A DNA stretch of 64,000 bases, taken from positions 49,030 to 113,029 of the forward strand of contig DATFRP010000082.1 of NCBI GenBank assembly GCA_035263125.1, given 5' to 3'. A program made the position numbers and the translations under genes. Below are positions 41,527-50,042 of the stretch, piece after piece; position 1 is the first letter of the stretch; each line of letters starts with the position of its first letter. The DNA is from Gp6-AA40 sp035263125 (GTDB taxonomy: Bacteria; Acidobacteriota; Vicinamibacteria; Vicinamibacterales; UBA2999). A model generated the notes under the pieces. It worked only from the letters and a program-made list of their open reading frames with translations, was not told the origin of the DNA and searched no databases.

Positions 41527-41703
41527 ATGACGGTGACCGCGTGGCTGCAACAGGCCATCCTCGACGCGGAACGCCGGGGTCTGCCCGCGTTGCGCCCGTT
41601 GTTGGAGGGGCTCGCCCGGTCGACGGCAGCGCTGCGGGCTGCCGACTGGAACCGCGATCTCTCGGGCACGGCCGATGCTCGCCTCAGGCCGAATGCCCGC
41701 TGA
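41527..41703 (+). CDS. Small 58-residue ORF coupled to the amidase
   Basis: ATG 41527 opens MTVTAWLQQAILDAERRGLP, a helical, Ala/Leu-rich peptide, and the stop at 41701 overlaps the amidase start. A GTG at 41515 would add four residues. Small AtzG-type partners precede amidases such as AtzE, and this ORF has the same size and place, but I see no diagnostic motif. Coding seems likely from the coupling and high third-position GC; function is open. Confidence 0.5.
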   Translation: MTVTAWLQQAILDAERRGLPALRPLLEGLARSTAALRAADWNRDLSGTADARLRPNAR

Positions 41704-43033
41704 ACCCCGAACGATTGGTGATCTCTCGCGTCGCCTCCAGGCCAGAACGCTCAGTGCCGCGGAGGTGACCGAGCGTTGTCTCGGCAGCATCGCTGAACGC
41801 GACCCCTCCATCAACGCCTATATCACCCCCCTGGCCGACGCTGCCCGGGCTCAGGCACAGGCCGCAGACGAGGAGATCAAAGCCGGGCGGTATCGTGGGC
41901 CGCTTCACGGCGTTCCGATCTCGTTGAAGGACCTGATCGATGTACGCGGCGTTCCGACCACCGCGGCGTCACGGGTTCGCGCAGGGCATGTCGCTTCGGA
42001 CGACGCGCTGGTGACGGCGAGACTTCGTGAGGCGGGTGCGATCTTCGTCGGCAAGACCAACCTGCATGAGTTCGCGTTCGGCACCACGAACGAAGACTCC
42101 GCCTACGGACCTGTTCATCACCCGCTCGATCTCACTCGATCACCGGGCGGGTCATCCGGCGGTTCGGCCGCTTCGGTGCTCGCCGAGATGGCGTACGGCT
42201 CGATCGGCACCGACACGGGGGGATCGATTCGGATTCCGTCCTCGGTGTGCGGTCTGGTGGGCTTGAAACCCACCCTCGGGGAGGTCCCGATCGACGGCGT
42301 CGTGCCGCTCAGCGTCCTGCTCGATCACGTGGGCCCGATCTGCCGATCCGTCGAAGACGCTGGCCTGCTTCATCACACGCTCGTCGGCACGACGCCGTTG
42401 CCTGCAATCGCCCGGAGGACCCTGCGCGGGCTTCGACTCGGCATTCCGAGAGGTCGCTTCTTTGCCATGATGGATCCACAGGTAGGCGCGGCGTTCGACG
42501 ACGCCTGCCGGCGGCTGACGCGCGCCGGCGCCGTGCTCGAAGACGTCGAAATCGCGCACGCCGGCGACGCAGCGACGATCTACGTGCATCTGGTGCTGCC
42601 GGAAGCGGCGTCCTACCACGCGGCGACGCTCGACAGCCGGCCCGACGACTACACACCGAACGTCCGCCTCCGGATTGAAATGGGCCGCTACATCCTAGCG
42701 GAGGACTACGTGCGGGCGCTGCGCGGACGCGACGCGCTGATTGCCGAGGTCGACGCCGCACTCCAGGGCCGCGATGCGCTGTTCCTGCCGACGATGCCCA
42801 CTGTGGCAACGAGGCTGGGCGCCGCGACGGTCCCGATCGACGGCTCCGAGGAGCCTGTACGCAACGTGATGCTCCGCCTCACGCAGATGTTCAACATCAC
42901 CGGCCACGCCGCGATCTCGATGCCATGCGGACACAACACCGAGGGCCTGCCCATCGGTGTGCAGACGGTCTGCAGACACACGAGCGAGCTGCTGGAGATG
43001 GCATCGGCGATTGAGCCGGTTCTCGAACAATGA
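41693..43033 (+). CDS. Amidase-signature enzyme
   Basis: An amidase of ~446 residues. The catalytic Lys is in GVPISLKDLIDVRGVPTTAA, the cis-Ser in RSPGGSSGGSAASVLAEMAY, and the nucleophile in SIGTDTGGSIRIPSSVCGLV, giving the full Ser-cisSer-Lys triad. The last block TGHAAISMPCGHNTEGLPIG is also typical. It hydrolyses an amide whose identity is unknown; GatA is less likely because no gatB or gatC is near. ATG 41693 (MPAEPRTIGD) or 41675 are both possible starts, overlapping the preceding small ORF. The next gene starts 10 bases after the stop. Confidence 0.92.
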   Translation: MPAEPRTIGDLSRRLQARTLSAAEVTERCLGSIAERDPSINAYITPLADAARAQAQAADEEIKAGRYRGPLHGVPISLKDLIDVRGVPTTAASRVRAGHVASDDALVTARLREAGAIFVGKTNLHEFAFGTTNEDSAYGPVHHPLDLTRSPGGSSGGSAASVLAEMAYGSIGTDTGGSIRIPSSVCGLVGLKPTLGEVPIDGVVPLSVLLDHVGPICRSVEDAGLLHHTLVGTTPLPAIARRTLRGLRLGIPRGRFFAMMDPQVGAAFDDACRRLTRAGAVLEDVEIAHAGDAATIYVHLVLPEAASYHAATLDSRPDDYTPNVRLRIEMGRYILAEDYVRALRGRDALIAEVDAALQGRDALFLPTMPTVATRLGAATVPIDGSEEPVRNVMLRLTQMFNITGHAAISMPCGHNTEGLPIGVQTVCRHTSELLEMASAIEPVLEQ

Positions 43034-43043
43034 ACCGTGAACT

Positions 43044-44108
43044 GTGATTTCGACTTTCTTTCATAACTGGGAACGCCGCCTCGCCGACGTGACAAAGGAC
43101 CGAGTCGTCCGTCCGTTCGAGTGGGGCGAGGACTGGATCCCCGTCAACGGGAACGGCACGAGCGATCCCGCAGTGCATATCGAACGCTGGATCGACGAGG
43201 TGATGCGAGACACGCAGGCGTTCTTCACACCGGCGCCCACCTCGGACTTTACGTTCAGCGAGGCCGACCGGGACACGCGTCGCCAGAGCGGCGAGGCGGG
43301 GACGCTGCGTTTTCCAAGCGCGCTCGTGACGCCGCACACCGCGAACAACACGGTGGTGGCACGCTGGTTTCCCGCGAAGGATGAAAAGCCTGTGGGGCCT
43401 GCGTCCGGGCGCGGACGCGCGGTGGTGGTGCTGCCGCAGTGGAACTCCGACGCCGGGGGCCACATCGGGCTCTCGAAGCTGCTCGCGCGCTTAGGTATCT
43501 CGGCTCTTCGACTGAGCCTGCCGTATCACGACTCGCGCATGCCACCCGAGCTCACACGAGCCGACTACATCGTCAGCTCCAACATCGCACGAACGGTGCA
43601 GGTGTGCCGTCAGGCGGTGCTCGACACGCGGCGCGCGATCGACTGGCTCTCGTCGCAGGGATTCGAACGCATCGGCGTGCTCGGCACGAGCCTGGGGTCG
43701 TGCCTCGCGATGCTCGCGTCGGCGCACGAACCCCGGATCCGCGCGCAGGCGCTCAACCACGTCTCACCGTGGTTCGCCGACGTCGTGTGGCGTGGGCTGT
43801 CGACGAGACACGTACGCGAGGGACTGAACGGCCACATCGATCTCGAGCGTCTGCGAACACTCTGGAGGCCGATCAGCCCCTTCTCGTATCTCGATCGCGT
43901 CGGCCAGACCAAGACGCTGCTGGTCTACGCCCGCTACGATTTGACGTTTCCCGTCGACCTCTCCGAACAGCTCGTCGCCGAGTTCGCGCGCCGCGGAATC
44001 GTCCACCACGTGACCGCGCTTCCATGCGGGCACTACAGCAGCGGCGTCGCGCCGTTCAAGTTCATCGATGGGTACGTGCTGACGAAGTTCCTTCGGAAGA
44101 ACCTTTGA
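43044..44108 (+). CDS. Alpha/beta-hydrolase
   Basis: A 354-residue hydrolase. Residues ~125-165 give the central strand VVVLPQWNSDAGGHIGLSKL, the nucleophile elbow is VLGTSLGSCLAMLASAH (Ser in GTSLGS), the acid lies in VYARYDLTFPVDLSEQLV, and the His in ALPCGHYSSGVAPF. The N-terminal ~110 residues are an unassigned cap-like region. It resembles the ABHD18-like/dienelactone-hydrolase groups more than classical esterases. GTG is the start and no ribosome site is visible, so translation probably depends on coupling to the amidase. Confidence 0.8.
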   Translation: MISTFFHNWERRLADVTKDRVVRPFEWGEDWIPVNGNGTSDPAVHIERWIDEVMRDTQAFFTPAPTSDFTFSEADRDTRRQSGEAGTLRFPSALVTPHTANNTVVARWFPAKDEKPVGPASGRGRAVVVLPQWNSDAGGHIGLSKLLARLGISALRLSLPYHDSRMPPELTRADYIVSSNIARTVQVCRQAVLDTRRAIDWLSSQGFERIGVLGTSLGSCLAMLASAHEPRIRAQALNHVSPWFADVVWRGLSTRHVREGLNGHIDLERLRTLWRPISPFSYLDRVGQTKTLLVYARYDLTFPVDLSEQLVAEFARRGIVHHVTALPCGHYSSGVAPFKFIDGYVLTKFLRKNL

Positions 44109-44176
44109 CCCTTGCCCTATCTGCCCTACTCGCCTCACCTGCCCTACTTGCCTCACCTGCCCTGCTTGCCCTACTT
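44109..44176. repeat. Nonamer array CTGCCCTAC / TTGCCTCAC
   Basis: The text after the hydrolase stop is built of 9-base steps: TTGCCCTAT, CTGCCCTAC, TCGCCTCAC, CTGCCCTAC, TTGCCTCAC, CTGCCCTGC, TTGCCCTAC. It starts at the stop codon. It differs in step from the 7-base arrays elsewhere. Confidence 0.65.
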
Positions 44177-44198
44177 CTTACCTGCCTCTACAGGTAAG
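44177..44198. terminator. Hairpin between convergent genes
   Basis: CTTACCTG-CCTCTA-CAGGTAAG is a perfect 8-bp stem. It overlaps the last codons of the small membrane protein gene and could terminate both transcripts. The flanking T/A runs are weak. Confidence 0.45.
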
Positions 44199-44430
44199 CA
44201 AGCAGCCCAGCAAGCGCGTTGTAGATGATGTCCGCGAGCTGGCGGACGAGCGGCGAGACCTCGCCCTCGTTCACCGCATTGGCCACCGTGACCGGATCGG
44301 TGAGCACGAGCCAGATCGTCGCGCTGGCGACGACGGCTGCGACGATCCCGATGAGCACAGCGACGCTCGTGACGCGATTCGCGCCGCGCTCCGGATCCAG
44401 ACTTTCAGCGAGATCTTCGGTCACGTTCAA
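44188..44430 (-). CDS. Small membrane protein, unknown
   Basis: An 80-residue protein with one clear membrane helix (VAVLIGIVAAVVASATIWLV) and a second hydrophobic C-terminal segment (LADIIYNALAGLLAYL). The N-terminal ~18 residues are acidic. TTG 44430 or GTG 44424 could be the start; the ribosome site is weak. It stands alone between convergent and co-directional genes. I do not recognise the family. Confidence 0.55.
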   Translation of the reverse strand: MNVTEDLAESLDPERGANRVTSVAVLIGIVAAVVASATIWLVLTDPVTVANAVNEGEVSPLVRQLADIIYNALAGLLAYL

Positions 44431-44513
44431 CAGGGAACACTCGAATGCAGTGGAGCCGTGACGATCGTCTAGCGTAGCACGACCATCATGACGGCCCGGT
44501 CACGATAGAACCA

Positions 44514-44537
44514 GGGCCGGACGAAGCCGGACACTCC
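44514..44537. repeat. Intergenic palindrome copy, GGGCCGGACGAAGCCGGACACTCC
   Basis: A diverged member of the family at 14616: the right half AAGCCGGACACT is conserved, the left half is altered. It lies 10 bases from the M16-like gene end. Confidence 0.5.
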
Positions 44538-44547
44538 GTCTCGTACG

Positions 44548-45924
44548 TCAGAGTTCGTGAGACAGCAGACGCGGCTCGCCGAGTGCGAGCGTATCGAGCG
44601 AGTCTGCAATAGCAGAGCGATCGCCAACGATGAGCGTCGTCAGCGCGGTCGGGTCGAGATACTTCGACGCGGCGCGAGTCACGTCATCGACGCTGACCGC
44701 GTTGATCGACGGCACGAAGTCGGCGAAATACCGGTCGGGGAGATCGTACAGCGCGAGCTGAGCCACCGATCGGGCCACCTGTTGCGCCGTCTCGAAATTG
44801 CGTGGATAGCCCCGCGTCAGCGAGGCCTTCGACAATGCCAGCTCGGCCTCGCTGGGAGGACGGGCGCTGCGAATCCCCTCGATCTCGGCAAGTGAATCCG
44901 CAATCGACTCTGCGGTCGCTGCGGTATGCACGCTCGCCTGCAGGACGAACGGCGAGAGTCCCCGACGCCAATCGAAGCCGGTCCTGGCGCCGTACGTGAA
45001 CGCCTTCTCCTCGCGAAGCTTCATGTTGATGCGGCTCACGAACTGCCCGCCGAGGACCGCGTTCATCACAACCAGCGAGTGATAATCGGGCGTCGTCCGA
45101 CGTGCCGTGAGATGGCCCACCCTCAACTCCGACTGTGCCGCTCCGTCGCGCGGCACGATCGCCAGCCGCGATGACGGGTGCCGCGGCGGCTGGATGTCGG
45201 ACGCCGCCGGCTCGGACGGTGGCGCGTGCGAACCATCCGGGGTCCATTCGCCAAAGCGCTGCGCCGCTTCGAGCAGTTCCTGATGCGACAACGCCCCGGC
45301 GGCAACGAGCGTCGCTCGTGACGGGTGGAAGCGTCGCTCGTGAAATGCGCGCACATCCTCGAGCGCCAGGTCGCGCAGCGCGGCGTCGGCCCCGATCGCA
45401 AGATGGCCGTACGGATGCGCTCCGTAGACGAGACGCAGGAACGCGCGTTCGGCGGTTGCCGGCGCCGAGTCCTTCAGTTGCCTCAGACGATCGAGCCGCA
45501 ACTGACGAATGCGATCGAAATCATCCGGACGCAGGCTCGGCCGCGTGATGAGATCGGCCAGCAGCGATGCGCCCCTCGCCGCAAAGCGGGACAGCGTCGT
45601 CAGCGTGAACACGGTGGCATCGGCGCCCACATCGACGTCGTAGTCACCGCCGATCCGCGCGAGCGCGTCCGAGACGTCGATCGCGCTCATCGCACCGGTG
45701 CCTTCGTCCATCATGTCGGCCACGACGGCCGCAAGACCTTCCTGGTCCCCCGGGTCGGCACCAGAACCGCCCTCGACCTGGAGCGAAAAGGTCACGACGG
45801 GGACACTGTGGTGCTCGACTGTGCGAACGGCGAGCCCGTTCGGGAGCGTATGCCTGGCGATCGTCGGAAACGTGAACGACGGATCGGGACCGACGTCAGG
45901 CAGCCGGGATCGATCGGCGCCCAT
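44548..45924 (-). CDS. M16-family peptidase-like subunit without HxxEH
   Basis: A 458-residue LuxS/M16 peptidase homologue. The fold is evident from FPTIARHTLPNGLAVRTVEH, VRAFHERRFHPSRATLVAAG and the C-terminal RINMKLREEKAFTYGARTGF, the Arg/Tyr block of the second domain. Where active members have HxxEH this one reads EGLAAVVADMMDEGT, so it is inactive. In two-subunit M16 enzymes one subunit carries zinc and the other binds substrate; the overlapping upstream gene (sharing one base at 45924) provides the active one. No signal peptide is seen. Confidence 0.9.
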   Translation of the reverse strand: MGADRSRLPDVGPDPSFTFPTIARHTLPNGLAVRTVEHHSVPVVTFSLQVEGGSGADPGDQEGLAAVVADMMDEGTGAMSAIDVSDALARIGGDYDVDVGADATVFTLTTLSRFAARGASLLADLITRPSLRPDDFDRIRQLRLDRLRQLKDSAPATAERAFLRLVYGAHPYGHLAIGADAALRDLALEDVRAFHERRFHPSRATLVAAGALSHQELLEAAQRFGEWTPDGSHAPPSEPAASDIQPPRHPSSRLAIVPRDGAAQSELRVGHLTARRTTPDYHSLVVMNAVLGGQFVSRINMKLREEKAFTYGARTGFDWRRGLSPFVLQASVHTAATAESIADSLAEIEGIRSARPPSEAELALSKASLTRGYPRNFETAQQVARSVAQLALYDLPDRYFADFVPSINAVSVDDVTRAASKYLDPTALTTLIVGDRSAIADSLDTLALGEPRLLSHEL

Positions 45925-47243
45925 CAGGACACCGACACCGGCTCGGCCCCGGCAATCGCCAGCTCGGTGCGGCCGCGGGGGACCACGCCGAGCACGACGC
46001 GCGCGCCATCACGGAGATGTCGGGCGGCTGCCGACGTGACCGACTCGCGTGTGGCCGCGCGATAGCGATCCAGATCCGTGCCGAAGAAACCGGGGGTTCC
46101 GACCAGCACGTTATATGCGTTCAGCTGATCCGACTTGCCTCCGAATCCACCGATCGTCTGCAGCCGGTACATGAAATGCGCTTCGGCCTGCGCCAGCCCG
46201 CGTTCCATTTCATTCGCGGTCGGTCCACTGAGCGCGACCTCACGTATCGTCTCGTCGACCCGCGGCGCGATCTCGCTCAACGCGTGTCCAGGCGCGGCGG
46301 TCACCGCGAGCAGAAAGAAGCTACCGAGCTCGCGCGAGTTCTGAAACGCGGACACATCGAGCGCGATGCGTGTGTCGTACACGAGCGATTGATACAGTCT
46401 CGAGGTCTTGCCGTTTGCAAGCAGATCTGCGAGCAGATCCAACTCCGCATCGTCTTGAGCAAACATCGGCGGCGAGTGCCACGCGAGGTAGAGACGGGGC
46501 AGCTCGACGCGGTCCTCGAGCACCAGATTGATCTCGCTCGAGAGCGAGGCCTCCAGCGACAGGCGGCCGGGACGGACTCCCGGCTGCAGCTCGCCGAAGT
46601 AGTGCTCGGCCAACTCGAATGCGCGTTCGGTTTCGATGTCGCCGGCGAGCACCAGCGACGCGTTCGATGGGTGGTAGTAGGTCCGGAAGAACGCCTGGAC
46701 GTCTTCGAGCCGCATCGCACGTATGTCGTCAGCAGACCCGATGGTCGTCCAGTTGTACGGGTGGTCGGGCGGATACAGCGACGCCGACAGCGCCATCGAC
46801 GCCATCCCGTACGGCCGGTTCTCGTAGTTCTGTCGTCGTTCGTTCAAGACGACATCGCGCTGGGTCTCGAATCGCTCGCGTGTCAACGCCGGCAGCAGAA
46901 AGCCCATGCGATCGGATTCCATCCAGAGCGCGCGATCGATCGCGCTGGTCGGCACCACCTCCCAGTAGTTGGTCCGATCCGTGTTCGTCGAGCCGTTCAA
47001 CAGCGCGCCCGCCTGCTGCAGCGGAACGAAGTAGCCGCTGTTGTGATGCTTGGACCCCTCGAACATCAGATGCTCGAAGAGGTGCGCGAAACCGGTTCGT
47101 CCGGGCTGCTCGTTCTTGGAGCCGACGTGATACCAGATGTTCACGGCGATGATCGGCACGTGACGATCTTCGTGGACGATCACGTCGAGACCGTTCGCGA
47201 GCGTGCGCTTCGTGTACGGCAGGTCGATGTCGCTCGTCATCAT
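45924..47243 (-). CDS. M16-family zinc peptidase, catalytic subunit
   Basis: A 439-residue M16 peptidase with an intact inverted zinc motif HLFEH (54-58, in TGFAHLFEHLMFEGSKH) and the distal Glu in RDVVLNERRQNYENRPYG. The family substrate block YHPSNASLVLAGDIETERAF follows. It cuts peptides in a closed chamber formed with the second subunit, encoded next. Neither product has an obvious signal, so a cytoplasmic role is likely. It begins 24 bases after the Mrp gene ends, in the same direction of transcription. Confidence 0.93.
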   Translation of the reverse strand: MMTSDIDLPYTKRTLANGLDVIVHEDRHVPIIAVNIWYHVGSKNEQPGRTGFAHLFEHLMFEGSKHHNSGYFVPLQQAGALLNGSTNTDRTNYWEVVPTSAIDRALWMESDRMGFLLPALTRERFETQRDVVLNERRQNYENRPYGMASMALSASLYPPDHPYNWTTIGSADDIRAMRLEDVQAFFRTYYHPSNASLVLAGDIETERAFELAEHYFGELQPGVRPGRLSLEASLSSEINLVLEDRVELPRLYLAWHSPPMFAQDDAELDLLADLLANGKTSRLYQSLVYDTRIALDVSAFQNSRELGSFFLLAVTAAPGHALSEIAPRVDETIREVALSGPTANEMERGLAQAEAHFMYRLQTIGGFGGKSDQLNAYNVLVGTPGFFGTDLDRYRAATRESVTSAAARHLRDGARVVLGVVPRGRTELAIAGAEPVSVS

Positions 47244-47267
47244 GAATGGTGCTGAAGACCAGATGTA

Positions 47268-48365
47268 CTAGCGGACGGGAATCAGCGGGATCTTGCCTTT
47301 GTTGGCTTCGGCCGTCTTGTGCGCGACGATCGAGATCTGCGCCGCCGTGCGCTCCGCCACGGTCAGGAATGCCCTGGCAGCCGATGACGCCGGTTCCGCC
47401 ACGATGAGCGGAATGCCGGCATCGCTGCCCTCCCGGATCGGCTGGTAGATCGGCAGCCGGCCCAGGAAGGGGACGTCCATGTCGGAGGCCAGCCCTTCAC
47501 CGCCACCATGTCCGAACAGGTCGGTTTCGAAATGGCAGTTCGGACAGCTGTAGTAGCTCATATTCTCGACAATGCCGAGCGTGGCGATGTTCAGCTTCTG
47601 ATACATCCGCACCGCGCGCCGGCTGTCCGCCAGCGACACCTGCTGCGGCGTCGTGACGACAATGGAGCCGGCAACTGGAATGGTCTGGCTCAGGCTCAAC
47701 GCGATGTCACCCGTACCGGGCGGCATGTCGATGATCAAGTAGTCGAGATCGTTCCACGCCACCTCACGGACGAACTGCTGCACGACCTGATGCAGCATCG
47801 GTCCCCGCCAGATAATCGGCGCGTCGTCGTTGGTGAGGAACCCGATCGACACGACCTGCAGGCCGTACTTCTCGGCAGGCACGATCCGATTACCGTCGGT
47901 GCCCAGCTGGGTGTTGAGGCCCATCATGATCGGAACGTTGGGCCCATAGACGTCACCATCCAGCAGGCCGACACGACTTCCGCAACGCGCCAGCGACAAC
48001 GCGAGGTTGACTGCAACGGTCGTCTTTCCGACGCCGCCCTTGCCTGCGCCGACGGCGATGATGTTCCTCACACCGGCCACTGGAGGCTTGTTCGATTCCG
48101 GAGCCGAAGCCGATCGCACCTTTGCACTGAGCTGAACCTGGACGTCGGCGATGCCGAGCGCCCGCACCGCGGCGGTCGCCTGATCGCGCATCTGGTCTTT
48201 GACCGGGCAGGCCGGGGTCGTCAGCTCGATGGTGAAAGAGGCGCGACCGGCGTCGACGGTCAGGTCCTTCACGAAGCCGAGCGACACGATGTCTTTGCGG
48301 AGGTCGGGGTCGACGACGACGCGAAGCGCGTTGAGCACCGCATCGCGGTCGGGCGTAGGGGTCAT
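47268..48365 (-). CDS. Mrp/ApbC iron-sulphur carrier ATPase
   Basis: A 365-residue Mrp/NBP35 protein. Residues 5-80 are the MIP18/DUF59-like domain (LRVVVDPDLRKDIVSLGFVK). The deviant Walker A is GKGGVGKTT (108-116), with DGDVYGPNVPIMMG as the switch and DYLIIDMPPGTGDI as Walker B. The cluster-carrying CxxC is in NMSYYSCPNCHFET. It assembles and passes 4Fe-4S clusters to target enzymes. It is upstream of the M16 pair by 24 bases. A GGTACTTGGT array occupies its 5' side. Confidence 0.95.
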   Translation of the reverse strand: MTPTPDRDAVLNALRVVVDPDLRKDIVSLGFVKDLTVDAGRASFTIELTTPACPVKDQMRDQATAAVRALGIADVQVQLSAKVRSASAPESNKPPVAGVRNIIAVGAGKGGVGKTTVAVNLALSLARCGSRVGLLDGDVYGPNVPIMMGLNTQLGTDGNRIVPAEKYGLQVVSIGFLTNDDAPIIWRGPMLHQVVQQFVREVAWNDLDYLIIDMPPGTGDIALSLSQTIPVAGSIVVTTPQQVSLADSRRAVRMYQKLNIATLGIVENMSYYSCPNCHFETDLFGHGGGEGLASDMDVPFLGRLPIYQPIREGSDAGIPLIVAEPASSAARAFLTVAERTAAQISIVAHKTAEANKGKIPLIPVR

Positions 48366-48381
48366 CTTCCGATCTTACCCC

Positions 48382-48531
48382 TTGGTCCTTGGTACTTGGT
48401 GCTTAGTACTTGGTCCGTCCCTCGTCCTTGGGTCCTTAGTCCATTGCTGCGCGCCGACTGGGCCACGGCGGACCTAGGACGTAGGACCAAGGACGGAGAC
48501 CAAGGACCAAGCACCAAGTACCAAGTACCAA
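48382..48531. repeat. TTGGTCC / GGACCAA heptad array with inverted arms
   Basis: The left arm is TTGGTCC-TTGGTAC-TTGGTGC and further words (48382-48416), the right arm the reverse complement GGACCAA-GCACCAA-GTACCAA with GTACCAA (48504-48531). One heptad is missing in the right arm, showing gain or loss by whole units. It fills the gap between the Mrp start and the end of the next gene. Confidence 0.8.
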
Positions 48532-48532
48532 A

Positions 48533-48907
48533 CTACCGCGCCGGCTCGAACAGGCGGCGGCCCTCATTGGTCAGTAGAGTCCAGCACGCGTAGATGCCGA
48601 AGGCGGTGCCGAACGGCAAGGCAACGAGGTTGACCAGGGCCAGCGCGAGCGTCAGCACACGGCCAAACGGCTGTCGACGATCCAGCAGCACGGCCGCCCA
48701 GACGTGCGCCGCGCCCCAGATCAGCGCGAAGACGCCGACGACCGCAAACACCGCGGTGGTCACGCCCGCGGCAAAGTCGTGTGACTCCACGAACTCTGCC
48801 AGGGCACCGGCCGCCAGCAGCAGCATCGACACGCCCATCAGCATGGCCAGCTTGCCACCCAGACTGGACAGGATCCCGAGGAGACGGACGTGCCGTTCCA
48901 CGCTCAA
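48533..48907 (-). CDS. Small four-helix membrane protein, unknown
   Basis: A 124-residue protein with hydrophobic stretches near 17-38 (LGGKLAMLMGVSMLLLAAGA), 46-72 (GVTTAVFAVVGVFALIWGAA) and 82-112 (RVLTLALALVNLVALPFGTA). No motif is recognised. The start ATG overlaps the end of the upstream DnaJ-C-like gene by 4 bases (ATGA-type), so the two are coupled. Confidence 0.65.
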   Translation of the reverse strand: MSVERHVRLLGILSSLGGKLAMLMGVSMLLLAAGALAEFVESHDFAAGVTTAVFAVVGVFALIWGAAHVWAAVLLDRRQPFGRVLTLALALVNLVALPFGTAFGIYACWTLLTNEGRRLFEPAR

Positions 48908-49359
48908 GTGACGAGCACGTGAAGCTCGATGCGGGTCGAGAAATTATGCCGGGGCGTCACGGTGAACTGAAACCGTGCGCCATCGGGGACGCCAGCCGGG
49001 AGGGTGACGTGAAGCGGGTGATGCCGCCACTCTTCTCCGATGCCGGCGCATCGCACGCACGTCTCGGTCCACGACTCGCCACGCCCGCCGCACTCGGGGC
49101 AGAGCCGTCGAAGCGGCACATCGAGCGGGACGGTCGCACCTGCGAGCGCCTGCTCCCCTGAGAGCCGGATCGTCGTACTCAGTTTCGTCGGACGCTCGTC
49201 GGCGAGAAACGGCTGTCGCATGCGATCGAGCGCGGACGCCATCGACGGGAAGTCGATGATCACGTCGTCGGCAAAACAGCTCGCGTCGTGACGGCCGTCG
49301 TCGGCCGCCCGAATCGCGATCTGATCGCCGCCGTCGTAGTGGAACGCGTGCCGTCGCAT
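48904..49359 (-). CDS. J-less DnaJ-type zinc-finger / C-terminal-domain protein
   Basis: A 151-residue protein with the peptide-binding part of DnaJ only. Residues ~59-85 match C-terminal domain I (TTIRLSGEQALAGATVPLDV), followed by two CxxC pairs, CPECGGRG (87-94) and CVRCAGIG (101-108), i.e. half of the usual four, then HPLHVTLPAGVPDGARFQFT, the DnaJ second-domain entry. No J-domain, so it cannot stimulate DnaK in the normal way. The N-terminal ~55 residues (HYDGGDQIAIRAADD) are unassigned. A holdase or client-binding adaptor is a reasonable guess. It is coupled to the small membrane protein gene. Confidence 0.7.
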   Translation of the reverse strand: MRRHAFHYDGGDQIAIRAADDGRHDASCFADDVIIDFPSMASALDRMRQPFLADERPTKLSTTIRLSGEQALAGATVPLDVPLRRLCPECGGRGESWTETCVRCAGIGEEWRHHPLHVTLPAGVPDGARFQFTVTPRHNFSTRIELHVLVT

Positions 49360-49401
49360 CGAATCTTGCTGGTACCATAGGGGTCGTTCCAGGAGAAGTC
49401 A

Positions 49402-49575
49402 ATGGCTCTCAAGGACTGCCCGATGTGCGGCGAATCGATGCACGTGCGGGAAGGTGAACTCACTGATCGCGTTCCTGGCACAGCACAAACCAAGACGCGG
49501 AGATTCCGCGAATGGGTGTGCCCGGAATGCGACTATTTCGAGGAGGTAGAACCCGGGGATACTGAAGAAGAATAG
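49402..49575 (+). CDS. 57-residue zinc-ribbon protein
   Basis: A short gene with AGGAGA (49391-49396) six bases before the ATG. The product has two CxxC knuckles, CPMCGESM and CPECDYFEEV, ~35 residues apart, and a very acidic end. This is a typical rubredoxin-like/zinc-ribbon arrangement. Codon use matches neighbouring genes. It is divergent from the DnaJ-C-like gene (gap 42 bases) and convergent with the next zinc-ribbon gene. Function is unknown. Confidence 0.75.
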   Translation: MALKDCPMCGESMHVREGELTDRVPGTAQTKTRRFREWVCPECDYFEEVEPGDTEEE

Positions 49576-49588
49576 TCGTCGAACGCGC

Positions 49589-49810
49589 TCAGCGGGCGCC
49601 GAGCGTCAACAGCAGCTCCTTCCGCACGGCTTCTTCGACTTCATCGAAATTCAGCGCCGTCTCACATTCGTCGCACAGCACTTCGAGCAGGGCCGGACGT
49701 CCTTCCTCCGACACCTCGATCCTCGAGTCATCGAGGTGAACGACATGCATCTGCAGCGTCTTCACAAGGAAATTCTGGTCGTTCCCACAGCTGGGACAGG
49801 TCAGCGCCAC
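49589..49810 (-). CDS. 73-residue zinc-ribbon-like protein
   Basis: GTG 49810 is preferred: CAGGAG lies just before it and the product then opens MALTCPSCGNDQNFLVKTLQ. A second CxxC is in LLEVLCDECETALNFDEVEE. The gap between knuckles (~47 residues) is wide, so the fold may be a split zinc ribbon with an intervening strand pair. The longer reading from 49927 adds 39 residues of improbable sequence. It ends 13 bases from the other zinc-ribbon gene, with which it is convergent. Confidence 0.72.
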   Translation of the reverse strand: MALTCPSCGNDQNFLVKTLQMHVVHLDDSRIEVSEEGRPALLEVLCDECETALNFDEVEEAVRKELLLTLGAR

Positions 49811-49853
49811 TCGCGTCTCCTGTTTCGTCGTCAATACACCACTCCCAAACTCG

Positions 49854-49882
49854 ATTCTATGGGACGGGTCAGGCCGGCGCAA
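49854..49882 (-). promoter_or_regulatory. Sigma-70-type promoter for the 49589 gene
   Basis: On the minus strand TTGCGC (49877-49882) and TAGAAT (49854-49859) are 17 bases apart, about 38 bases before the ribosome site. The -35 box is weak. The remaining bases to 50042 hold a TTTTTTGGGAAAAAA palindrome at ~49904-49920 and no gene. Confidence 0.4.
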
Positions 49883-50042
49883 TGCAGAAAAGAGGATTGC
49901 CTTCGATTTTTTGGGAAAAAAGGGCACCAGTGGACCGTATCAACTGGAAGAGTACCGCGCACAACCGGCCTCGACCGCGATTTGCCGGCCGCGACAACGG
50001 AGCGGCCGGTCCGGCTTTGGGTAGTACACACCACTAGAAACC

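Noticed and set aside
41675..43033. Glutamyl-tRNA amidotransferase subunit A (gatA)
   Set aside because: The amidase signature fits the whole family, but no gatB or gatC is adjacent and the neighbours are a small ORF and a hydrolase.
49888..49922. TTTTTTGGGAAAAAA palindrome as the addA terminator
   Set aside because: It lies about 120 bases after the addA stop, within the region upstream of the next gene; stem is A/T only and weak.
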